A DNA stretch of 64,000 nucleotides from Theristus sp. LFF4_11 (Eukaryota; Nematoda; Chromadorea; Monhysterida; Xyalidae), in NCBI GenBank assembly GCA_030248135.1, contig JASANC010003119.1, positions 124,001 to 188,000 on the forward strand, given 5' to 3'. The notes beneath the pieces were generated by a model that made no database searches, was not told where the DNA came from, and saw only the letters and a list, made by a program, of their open reading frames with translations. The stretch's first letter is position 1. Each line of letters starts with the position of its first letter. The translations under genes and the position numbers were made by a program. Shown here in pieces: positions 24,250-34,073 of the stretch.

Positions 24250-24675
24250 TTTTTAATTCACTCACAGTTGCCTTTTTTCAATTTTCAATTTAATTCACTT
24301 CTTTTTCAATTTGCCACGCCCCGCTTATTCAAGACGACAAATTGGCAACAATCAAGAGTTGGAGTTTGGTACCTTCGGAACCGGCGCGCGTACAAATAAA
24401 ATAAAAAAAATAAAATAAAAAAAAACCAAAAGCCAAAGGCGGCGGCGTAATGCATCATTATTAAAACAGGTGCATGTGCAGTAGCGGTGGCCCCTGCCCT
24501 TTAACACAGAAAAGAAAAAAATGCAAAAACTAAATTGATCATTTTCACCTTATAAAAAAGGCTTGGCTTAGGATTAGGATTAGGTTTAGGATTAGGAACC
24601 TACAACGACTCATTGCAAGCAACCACTGATCAGAAATCAAAAAAATCACTTTTAAGTATGTATACAAATCGGGGC
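23613..24675. repeat. Long inverted repeat (about 228-bp arms)
   Basis: The segment 23613-23841 (ATTTGTATACATACTT onward to AATGATGCATTA) reappears in reverse complement at 24448-24675 with few differences. The left arm is inside copy 1 of the G/C-tract element and the right arm is outside it, so the right arm is probably a fragment of a second copy in opposite orientation. Each arm holds about five degenerate TTAGGA/TTAGGT hexamers, reminiscent of telomeric text. Confidence 0.85.
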
Positions 24676-25148
24676 ACAGTCTGCGGCATTTAAAAAAAGT
24701 TTTTAATTAATTAAAAATTTTAAAAAAATATATTTAAAAAATCGGGATTTTACTTGTTTTCGAACACTACCCTCGTCCAGTTGTTAATTTTTCAAACCAA
24801 ATAAAAAAAAACAAAAGATCGAAAAACGAAACTACGATGCTTCATTCTTTTATTCAAGGGTTTAGTGTGTGTGTTGCTTTATTGGGCAATTGAGCTTTTA
24901 TAAATTGGCACCTGAGCACCCCTATAATTATAATTTTTAGGCATGCAATTGGACTTCAGGAAACAATTATAAATCGTTTAATTGTTGTGCTATAAGAACA
25001 AACATTGTGCAATTATTTTTTCCACAGCAGCAGAATAAAAGCGCCCTGTTCCGTTCAGCGCAGCACAACTTCATCGGTTATCTATCAACCGTTTTGCGAT
25101 CTTTATAACCCCGCTAAAGAGTGCCCATTGTTCACACCATCGATCATC
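24676..25148. other. Upstream flank of the seven-span protein gene
   Basis: AT-rich. Contains the 5' flank and probable 5' UTR of the gene starting at 25149. No feature recognised. Confidence 0.45.
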
Positions 25149-26403
25149 ATGTCCGACGAGGAAAACTACAACCCACAAGTGGCGGTCGCCGGCGATGCGG
25201 ATGCTGGTTTTGGAGCGCCAGCTTATACTAGTGAAGGCGGCAATGGAGCGCAGTCGGTCGTGCAGTTGGCAAAAGAATACCAGCAGCAGTTCACGTCGCA
25301 ATCGCAACGCCTATCCGAGCTAGTGACCGCCAAGATACAAGAACTTCAGCAAAAAATCGGAGACGTCAATGCTGTGCGCGCGGAAGTTGAGCCGATGATT
25401 CAGAACGTGCAAGCGAACTGCACCAGCATGTCACCAGTCAATCCGTCGGTTGGTGCAGTGTGCCGATCGGTTGTTTTCAAATGTGTCCACTTGCTCTCAG
25501 TCACATATTGTACTATCTTTTCTTTAATCGCTTTGCCACTTTTGAATTCCCGCGTCGTGCATGAGACTGCTTACCCATCTGTGCGCGCATTGAGACGCGA
25601 CACCAAAATCAAAGATGCCACACGTGCTGCAGGCGATGAGTGAGCGCGTGCTGCCGGTGTTCCTGTGGACGTCGGTGTGCCTGCTGGGCGTCAGCGTCGG
25701 CCACGTGTTCGGCGGCAACGTGCTCTGGCCGCTGACGTCGTTGGTGTTCGGCGGCAGCATGGCGGCGCTGACCGCGTGGCTGGTGCTGCCCGCGCTCGTC
25801 GTGCTCTACTACGAACAAGAGAACGACGTTGACCGTCGTATGATGCTGCTGGGCGCCTCCGTGCTCATGGGACTCTTGAACGGCTACGTGCTCTGCAACT
25901 GCTACTTGTGGTCGTTCACGCCGCCGACTCCTCTGCTCGCTGGTCGGTGAATCAAAGCAAACCGTCAGCAAACCGTGCGCAGCACTCTGCTTTCACTTTC
26001 AGCCGGCGTCGCGTTGGTGTGCGGCTTCGCCGGCGAGAAGCTGTCCGGCCAGCGTTCGGCGTTGCTCGGCGCTGCGATCGGCGCGCCGTTGGCGGTTGAG
26101 TTTCTGCTCGGCGTCGTCGGCGGCGCGATGGGCGCTACGTATTTGCTGTTCATGCTCGTCACTGGCGCGCTCTACGCCGCGTTCCTCCAGTACGAGCTGG
26201 CCAACCAAGGGTCGCAGTTCAAGAGCATGGTCATCATGGTCGCAACCACGACGTTTCTTCAGGTCAGCGGGCATCGCTAAACGTTGTGCGTCTATTTTTT
26301 CACTGCTAGTTGATTATTATGAATTGATGGTTGCTTTGTGCAGGCACTGCTCACGTTTGTCGTTTCGCACTCGAAAGAGCAACACCAGCAGGCGGCACAG
26401 TAA
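25149..26403 (+). CDS. Seven-span membrane protein, possibly Bax-inhibitor-1-like
   Basis: Four exons: 25149-25406, 25633-25942, 26003-26262 and 26344-26403, giving 295 aa. The N-terminal 85 residues are acidic (MSDEENYNPQ), then a Gln-rich amphipathic coiled-coil stretch (about 38-85). About seven hydrophobic segments follow, from VLPVFLWTSVCLLGVSVGHV to MVIMVATTTFLQALLTFVV, ending in a charged tail KEQHQQAAQ. Span number, spacing and patches such as RRMMLLGASVLMGLLNG resemble Bax inhibitor-1/TMBIM proteins, but the family's paired Asp signature is not evident and the long N-terminus is atypical. That identity is a weak inference. The exon-1 donor is uncertain: AAC|gtgcaa (used), gtcaat or gttggt a little downstream all keep phase. 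Confidence 0.75.
25541..25615. repeat. Partial CGCATTGAGTC-family element next to a splice acceptor
   Basis: The text from TGAATTCCCGCGTCGTGCATGAG to GCGCGCATTGAGACGCGACACC matches one end of the dispersed element complete at 54034-54213. It ends about 17 bp before the exon-2 acceptor of the seven-span protein gene. Confidence 0.75.
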
Positions 26404-26897
26404 ACGGTCACATTTTATTGAAATAAGCAACTGATTTTGTGTGCGACCATTGCCTTGTGATTGAAATAATTTGAATGCGTTGTGTTCACTGATCATGAAA
26501 ATGCCGATCACACTAACCTATGATACATATAAAAGCAGAGCATACTTTACAATGACAATGACGCTGCTTTTCAATGACAAAAATTCAAAAACAGTAATAA
26601 ACAGATGCATCATCGAGAGTGATACTGCCTCCATTTCTACAACTGAAAATCCGCTAAAAATGTGAAAGTACAACAGGTGAGTAAAATTGTTGCACAGCTT
26701 ATGCGGCCCTCTGCTTTTTAATGCAAACTGAGCTGCCATTTGCAGCGTTGCCCAACCCAAGATCAATGCTACCTAACAAAACTGGACAATCTCTGATAGG
26801 TATTTGTCAATTTTAGGTTTCATGTATTTTTGTTACGGCATCACCATGCTATTTATAGTGTCATCATAATATTTTAGTTTTACCGAGTGTTCGCTCG
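26404..26897. other. Gap between two plus-strand genes
   Basis: 3' flank of the seven-span gene and 5' flank of the next. AT-rich; no exon supported. Confidence 0.5.
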
Positions 26898-28208
26898 ATG
26901 TTCTCAACAACATATTTGGCTCTTTTTTTAACCTTCCTTTCAACAGCTACAACGCATACCAAAATAGGCGTCGAAGGTTTGTTCCATGTTGATTTTGGTT
27001 TGATCTGTTCAAAAGTTCCTTATGAAAAAAATGCAAGCATTCACCCGAGCAAACTGATTTTTACACACAGAATGCAACGAAAGTTTCTGCGTCTTTGGTT
27101 TAGTGGCATCGACTGACCAGAACAATGTTTGTAAATTGCGCAATGACACGATGATACCAGCAAACCCAGCACAGTTATTCAGTAAGTTTTCATTGAAATT
27201 AAAATGAACGAAGACATTTATTGTTTTACTTGCATGAACATTTTCATTGCAGGCAACCAAATGAAGAAAAAACAACTACATGAAGCTCTTGTTCAATCTG
27301 AAAGAGTTTGTCGAAATTATTTTTGGACCACGGGCGAGGGTGTCAATGAGAATCACTGCCACGGAGTGAGACTGTTGTACGACGCCAACAACACGGTCGT
27401 CGCTTTCAAGCGTGTCGTGTCGATGTGCACTGTGCGCATGTGTTTGCTTTGCTCGTACGAAATCAAGCAACTGAAGCCAACGGTTTACCCGCTTGTCGGT
27501 GGTAAGCCACGTTCGGAGGCAGCTGCCAATTCGTTGCTTCGATCATTGATCTCAACAAAGCCACCGTCGAACGAGTCTGCAATTGTGATCAGACTGTCCA
27601 GCAGCAGTTGGCCGAAAACTGTACTGCTGAAGAAGAAAGAAGATTCGCATGGTAACCAATCAAGAAAGCCAATCTTTGCGCACGTTGACACGTCGGCTGC
27701 AGCTGGCGGTATGGAAGTGTGGCATCACGGGAAACACAACAACACCCACATCAGATCCGTACAGGGTGAATGGGTACAACCAATTTGACATCAAGTGGCT
27801 CTTTTGAATTTCAACTTTTTTATTGTTTGACTGAGCAAGTTCCAATGTCGTCACCAGAGAAGAAAAACATACTTTAGAACTCCGTCCCTCCGTGCTTTGG
27901 GTGAGGGGACACACGCGACGGCACCACTTGTAAAAATGTTCTTTCATTGTGTGTTGCAAACTTCAAACAAGACGCGTGTTTAAAATTTTGTTTGTGTCTT
28001 TCACTGATGTTTCCACGTGTACGCACACACCCTGTCGGATTTGATTCACTCATCAAGATCTCAATCAGCTGAAAACAACGACAAGGAAGATACAGGGTTT
28101 CTTCTAGCAACGGAACATTGGATGTACGTGGCGCCGTTGGCTGGTTGTGGTGTGCTTCTGTTAATCTGCAGCATCATCGTTGCCTGTCTTCAATACTGTG
28201 ATCCATGA
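26898..28208 (+). CDS. Type I single-pass membrane protein, unknown family
   Basis: Four exons join in phase: 26898-26976, 27104-27181, 27253-27501 and 28069-28208, giving 181 aa. A signal peptide (MFSTTYLALFLTFLSTATT) is followed by an ectodomain of about 115 residues. It has seven or so Cys (in VCKLRND, ERVCRNYFW, NENHCHGVRL, MCTVRMCLLCSYE) and candidate glycosylation sites NDT and NNT. Near the C-terminus one span (VAPLAGCGVLLLICSIIVACL) leaves a very short tail QYCDP with a juxtamembrane Cys. The Cys pattern suggests a small disulfide-bonded receptor-like domain, but I cannot name it. The 567-bp last intron carries no additional exon I can support. Confidence 0.68.
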
Positions 28209-28488
28209 TTCATTTTATTATTTTTTTCTGAAGTGTACATGTTCGTTAGCTGTGCATTACAACTGTCACCATTATCTGCTGGGGTGTGTATGGATGTTAA
28301 CTTTGTTTAAATCAAATCAAATTTAACGAAATCAAATTTCATATTTGTTGTGTGCAATTTTTTTATGTATAAGAACGTTACATATACATTTTCTGTATGT
28401 TTTTGTGTTTTATTATAATACAGGGATAGTCTGGATTGAGTTGGCAGAACTAAACGAGATATGGGTGGATCAAAAGTGGTTCGTCCGT

Positions 28489-30449
28489 TCAATGGTTCTG
28501 TTTTTTGTTGCTTTGAAGCGCCATGTATCCATGAAGGCAGCCTGTCACTAAAGCGAATGCTACTGCGGTTAGCCAACATCCGGTTGCTTTGTCATTCGAC
28601 GGTGACAACGCGAAAGCACTGACCACAATCATCAAAGCACTGGTCGTCATCATTATTGCTTGTCCAATGTCGCTGAAAAGTCTTATTGATTCTTCAGGGC
28701 CTGCCACTTTTCGAGAGCAAATCAGTAATTGACGTCCTGCACTGAAAACCGTTTCCAAACTGTTCGCCAAATATTTTGGCTATTGTGGCTACTGGCTACC
28801 ACACAAGCATTGGGCCAAAATGTTTGACAATGAGTTTGGAAACGGTTTTCAGCGTGGCTTATCTCTTTTCTTACACGACTTGGCACTGACCATATAAGAG
28901 CGCAGCGATTCCACTTTTTGGAGAGCTGCAAAGCTTTTCGTCGTTTCATGATCATATTTATGTGCACAGCAACCGTTAGAGCCGACATTGCCACCATGTT
29001 TACCTGTGTATCCAAAAGCTGGTTCACTACAATGTTTTTGCACATGAAAACAAGAGATTATTCAATATACCGTGACTATCACGCAGAGGACGATTCGTCC
29101 TGGGTTCATGAGTTCGTTAATCGGAATCCACATTAAGAGATTTATGGCGAGCGCTTGTACGAGCAGTTGCATGATGCGCACGGCCAATTCGAACTTGGGC
29201 AGTGGTGATTTTGAGTCGGATTTTACGAGTGTAGCCTCTGTGGTTGGTTCTGTCACTTAAAAGACAGAATCTTTTTTGCTGTTTTTAAAGCAAATCTTTC
29301 AGCTTTTTAAATTTAAATAAAAATTACCTGTCGGTGCGGCTAGCTTCTCCTGATTCTTGGCAATGCTGGAAGTTCGTGATTTTTGAGTAGAATTCTGAGT
29401 AACCGAAGCGCTCGTGTCAGTTGGGTCCGTCGGGTCCGCTGGGTCCTGCAATAAGTGTTCTGTGCTACTGAAATAACTATGACCTATTTTTTCAAACGTG
29501 TCCCACTGAAATGACGTCATGTGCCGCAAAACACGCGTTTGTCGTTCACAGCAAACCAGACTTTCCGTTTAGTCGATTTCTTCCCGTAAACAAATGGCGA
29601 ATGTCAAATCAGTCACACCAAACTGACCTTTTAGTGCCTGTACTTTGACAAACGGGCGTTTTTAAAGCGAATGACGTCATTTTATTCCGGCCACGTTTGA
29701 ATAAATCCACAATAGAATGACTCGGAAAACGCTACGCAACCTTAGGACCTGTGGAATGAATAGTGTTTTTATGTTAAACCATTTTTTATGAAACGTTTCA
29801 CGGAACGTTTTATGTGATCAAAACTCTGAGGATGCAGTTATAAGAAAGTAAGAAACTTGCATAGGAATGTTGAAGGTGCGAAAAAGTTGCGTAACAATTC
29901 CTCAATGACTGTACTATTCGGTTTGAAGTCATTACCAGTCCGTAATAATGAGTATAATTGACGGTTTACTAACCGCAATAATTTCAGGAGGCGCATGCGC
30001 CGTTGTGTTCGGTGACAATCGAGGTTCCCTAAACCGTGAGCAGCAAAAATTTAACAACTTTGGTGAGCAACAAGAATATCAACGGGTTGTCTTTCATGCA
30101 ACGAACTTGACACTGTGGTCTTTCAGTCTTCGTACACTTCGCACGCTCGAATTCGCTGTTGGAGATAATCGTACAAACGGTGTGCTGAAAAATAAATTCA
30201 ATACGACCGAGCTGTTTTTTTTTAGGAATAATTATCACGCACAGTTCGCCCCGCATACTCCTTTCTTTCATGTTGTTTTGTTGCCGAGTGCGGGCTCGTG
30301 GCATCAGCGCCAGTATCCGTGGTGTTCGTGTGGCCCGTGCCACGTGTCACGCTCGTTTGGACGTGCTGTTCACGGCTGCTTTTTGAGGAACCACGCGACG
30401 ACGAGTGGTGATTGAGTTCTGCTGGTGAAGGAGACGGTGATGAGGACAT
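28489..30449 (-). CDS. Four-span membrane protein with Ser/Thr-rich N-terminus
   Basis: Five exons join in phase: 30449-30243, 29445-29328, 29255-29071, 29018-28891 and 28741-28489, giving 296 aa. The first 135 residues are hydrophilic and low-complexity (SSSPSPSP, DPADPTDPTDTSASVTQ), a likely cytosolic tail. Then come about four spans: IMQLLVQALAINLLMWIPI, VNMVAMSALTVAVHINMIM, IGQAIMMTTSALMIVVSAFAL and GCWLTAVAFALVTGCLHGYMAL. This is tetraspan (MARVEL- or synaptogyrin-like) layout without a diagnostic motif. Acceptors of exons 3 and 4 are weak (ttttaag, gaaccag), and the exon 4-5 junction was chosen for phase and for the donor gtcagt. Intron 1 contains a 207-bp inverted-repeat element. Confidence 0.62.
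29493..29699. mobile_element. Inverted-repeat element, CAAACGTGTCC family, copy 1
   Basis: A 207-bp element with inverted ends CAAACGTGTCCCACTGAAATGACGTCAT and its imperfect complement ending ATTCCGGCCACGTTTG. The ATGACGTCAT palindrome (a CRE-type octamer TGACGTCA) sits in both arms. It matches 56013-56219 in reverse orientation, including part of the flanks. It lies in intron 1 of the four-span gene. Confidence 0.85.
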
Positions 30450-31168
30450 TATGAAGACCAATGAAAAGATTAGTGGTGGGGAATCTCAGTAATTCACTGA
30501 AGACTATTTATGTTTTTTTTGTTTTCAAAGTGAAAAAATGGTTTGTGAACCATCTGGAGGAAGTCGCCCTCTTATTCAGTAAAAAAAACGGGGAAATCAA
30601 GTGCTGTTTTGAACAATGAATGCCCAAGTCACTAAAACTTTTTTTAACTTCAGGATTCGCGATGCATATTCAGAAAGGCTTGACTGCTAGCGCTAGGCGT
30701 CATCAGACGGTGCAGCTTGGACGCCTCGGACGCTCAGTGTGAGGCGATATGTTATCTTGGCTGCATCGGAAATATTAAGCCAAGCTTTGCGAGCGACGCT
30801 CAAAAACTTCATTCTCAAAGTTGTTCATGCCTAAAATCAATAGGAAAGACGTTCAAAATCGACTGCTGACGGTTTTACAAGGCAATGTCAATGCAAATTT
30901 TTGTTGAACTTTCCAAAAATTGTGCCAAAAAGTTTTCTAAATTTAAAAAATCGGTATTTTTTGTTTTTTATTTTTTTTATTTTTTACTAAAAATTACTTT
31001 AAATATTTTTGATTTTTCTTGTAATTTTAACAACATTTTTGTCATTGCTTTTGCGACGCTAAAAAACTACATTCCAAAAGTTGTTCTTCAAGACACCCGT
31101 CCCCCCCCCAAAATTTTCCAGCTAATCTATCAATCTGGAAAATTTGCTCCTCCCTCGCCCGGAGCCAC
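30450..31168. other. Flank between the four-span gene and the transposon cluster
   Basis: Promoter side of the four-span gene, then AT-rich DNA. A C-run with AAAATTTTCCAG at about 31092-31110 looks like a fragment of the G/C-tract element. Confidence 0.45.
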
Positions 31169-31199
31169 CAGTACCGAAGACGAGGGGGGGGGGTGGGGG

Positions 31200-31996
31200 C
31201 AGTAGCGAAAGTGGGGGTGGGGGGGGGGGGGGGGGGTCCCCCCCCCTCAGCCGAAAATCCTGCCCGTGCACGGGCAGATACCCTCCCCCCCCCCCCCCCA
31301 TGATGTCTGGCGGAACCCCCCCCCCCAAAATTTTCTACACGCCCTAAAATTTTTTTCGAAAATCATGATTTTTTGTCTATAAAGTCCATAATATCAGCTG
31401 AATATATGATAACTTTTGACCATCTTCATTGTAATTTCAACGATTTTGCAGCAAATTTGTAGATTTTTCCTTTAAAATTTAAGCGAAAAATTATCATGGG
31501 GGGGGGGGGGGGAAGTGGACCCCAAGAAATTTGAAAAAAAGACCGGGGACCCCCGGGGGGGGCCCGACCAAAGGGGCCCCCCCGCCCCCCTCCGCGAGAA
31601 AACACGGGATCGCACACCCCCCCTCTTACGGTGGTCAATCTCATCTCAATTTTTTTCAAAAATATCGTAAGTTTTGCATTTTTCTTGACGTTTGTGTCTG
31701 TCCCTGCATAGATTTTGTTGTTTCTGACCAAACAAGCAGCTTGTTTGCACAAAATATTCTGTATTTTACAAGAATTTCTGTGTTTTTCTAAGGCAAAAAT
31801 TTGGCATTACCCGTGCGATCCCGTGCACCCCCCCCCCCCCTCACGAAATTTTTCTGCCAGTGCACCCCCCCAACAGGAAAATTTGCTGCCAGTGCCCGTG
31901 CACCCCCCCCTCTCACCGAGAAGGCACCTGACCCCCCCCCCTCTAAAATTAGGCAAACACCCCCCCCCCTCACCCGAGGTCCCGCTTTCGCTACTG
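31200..31996. mobile_element. Nested G/C-tract element, CAGTAGCGAAAG ends
   Basis: A 797-bp insertion with ends CAGTAGCGAAAG and CTTTCGCTACTG, flanked on both sides by GGTGGGGG (31192-31199, 31997-32004). It inserted into a G-run of the outer element. Its ends are a variant of the outer element's CAGTACCGAAG ends, so it belongs to a sister subfamily. Its interior again consists of G and C runs plus short AT-rich spacers. Confidence 0.85.
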
Positions 31997-32013
31997 GGTG
32001 GGGGGGGTACACC

Positions 32014-33072
32014 TAGGGTTAGGGGCTTTGAAAAAAAAAATTTTTTTTTTATTTTTTTTTTCGTTTTTTTTTTAAAAAAAAAAATTTGGATTTTTTTTTC
32101 AAACTTAAAAAAAAAAATTTGAAATTTTTTTTTTCTACTTTGCTCTGAAAATTCGATTTATGGCATAATTTTTGAAAGTTCAAACCAAATTTTCTTCCCA
32201 ACTTCTTTGTGTGCTTAGGTAAATGTCATTATTTGGTCATTTTGACCGACGTACTCCATGTTTTTCGATTTGGATGACTTCTAGAGTCAATTTTTAGCGT
32301 TGAAATGACTTAACTGAATTGAAATATCGTTTCAGAAATCGTTTTCTTGCAACTTAGAACATGTTTTTCAGTCGGTAGGCCATGAGATGAACATGATATC
32401 TTGTTGACTGGCGTATGTTATAGGTCTACAATGGAGTTGTGCGATATATTGTTAAACAATTTGAGCGGAGATGTTGGTTAATACCACATCACACGACCGT
32501 TTTTCAGATACCCGATAACATGGCCACATGTTAAAACTTGCGTGCTGAGCTAAACTAACGTGTTAAACTTGCGTCTGTCAGTTGCCCGCAACGTGATCGC
32601 GAAATCATGGTACGTGTTTTCGATACGATGATTTGAAGAGTGGGCTCTCGCCATGTGGCAGATAGCATAGCTGGTTGAACCTGAAAGTAAGTGTCTTGGG
32701 GGGGGGGGGCGACCGGGTCGACAGGGGTTGCCGACTTAGCTACAGCAAACAGGAATTTTTGAACACAGTCAAATTTTGGTAATTTTCTAAAGAGGAACCA
32801 CTAAGAACGGTTCAATATTCAAGTACACGTGAAAAATTGCCCTGTTTTACTGTTGAAAATGCAACTTTCCCTCTATGAAATGGACATAATTTCAATAAAA
32901 CACGATTTTCGCTCTTATAGTTTCTCGGATCGTTCTGAAAATAGTCTAGATGAACTCAGCTCGACGAGACGCTTCGAACAAACCTAACTTGTAAAAAAAA
33001 ATTTTTTTTTTTAAAAAAAAAATTTTTTTTTTAATTTAAAAAAAATCCGGATTTTTTTTTCCCCTAACCCTA
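32014..33072. mobile_element. Nested hAT-like element with TAGGGTTAGGGG ends
   Basis: A 1059-bp insertion, TAGGGTTAGGGG to CCCCTAACCCTA, with exact flanking duplication GGTACACC (32006-32013, 33073-33080). Near both ends are long A and T runs that can pair. The middle is unremarkable AT-rich DNA with no transposase frame. End sequence and duplication length place it near the element in FAM20 intron 1 (TAGGGTTGG ends). Confidence 0.87.
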
Positions 33073-33747
33073 GGTACACCCCCCCAGAGCACCCGAGACC
33101 TCCGCGTGGGGGGGGTGGGGGGGGGGTCACGCGACACCCACCCCCAAAACCGGGCACCCCCCTGCCCCATCCACACCCCCCCCTCGAAATTTGCTAGACA
33201 CCCCCCCCCCCCCCCCCCCCCCCATGAAATTTTGTCTGGCAGTGACCCCCCCCCCCCAAAAAATTTTCTGCACACCCAAAATAATTTTTTTTCGAAAATC
33301 ATGATTTTTTGTCTATAAAGTCCATAATATAAGCTAAATATATTATAACTTGACCATCTTCATTGTAATATTAAAGTTTTTGCAGCAAAATTTAGCGTTT
33401 TTCCTTTCAAAATTTGAGCGAAAAAATTTCATGGGGGGGGGGGGGGGGGGGGGACCCCCCCCTCAGAAAATTTTGAAAAATGCACCCCCCCCATGGGGGG
33501 GGGGTCCCCACGTTACCATAGGTTGGACCCCCCCCTCACTTTTTGGTCGGCACCCCCCCCCCCCGGTACCATACCCCCCCCCCTCGAAATTTTTTTTGGG
33601 CCCACGGTACTGCCCCCTATGGCCCACGCCTGGGGGGGTCACTGTACCATGACTGACACCCCCCCACTGAAAAATTTTCGGCCCCCCCCCCCCCACGTGA
33701 CGACACCCCCCCCCCCCCTCGAAAATTTGCTTTCGCCTTCGGTACTG

Positions 33748-34073
33748 CCCCCCCCCCCCAACGAAGAACCCCCCGGCCCGGCTCGGCTCTGGAACAACTA
33801 TGGTAAAGAGCGCCGAAAATTTTTCAAACTTTTAAAAAAATCGGCATTTTGTTTTTTATTTAGCTTTTTTAAAAACAGAAAAGTTCATTTTAGCGATGAC
33901 TTTGCGGGCGGCGTGGCGTTGCGGGCTGACTGACGCTGACGCAAGTTCACTAACACACAAACAGCGTTTCAGTTGTGTGTGTGGCCAATGGCCATGAAGT
34001 TATCGGGTATCGAAAACAAAATTCGTATTTCAGGGATCCATTCTCGCATGTTTGCTGTTCTTGCTGAAGAAAT
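33748..34073. other. TMEM147 promoter-side flank
   Basis: After the transposon: a C-run, GC-rich text, then AT-rich DNA up to the TMEM147 start. No specific element assigned. Confidence 0.4.

Larger units (their letters stand above)
31169..33747. mobile_element. G/C-homopolymer transposon, copy 2, with two nested insertions
   Basis: Starts CAGTACCGAAGACG and ends CGCCTTCGGTACTG, in reverse orientation to copy 1. Its interior follows copy 1 in order: the GGTACACC motif, then GAGCACC and GAGACCTCCGCG. Two elements interrupt it, at 31200-31996 and 32014-33072, each with its own exact 8-bp duplication. Runs of G or C reach 20 or more here. No clear target duplication remains around the outer copy. 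It is non-coding. Confidence 0.8.

Noticed and set aside
29948..30415. 155-codon plus-strand frame antisense to exon 1 of the four-span gene
   Set aside because: Starts in intronic DNA and overlaps the Ser/Thr-rich coding exon on the other strand; composition suggests chance.
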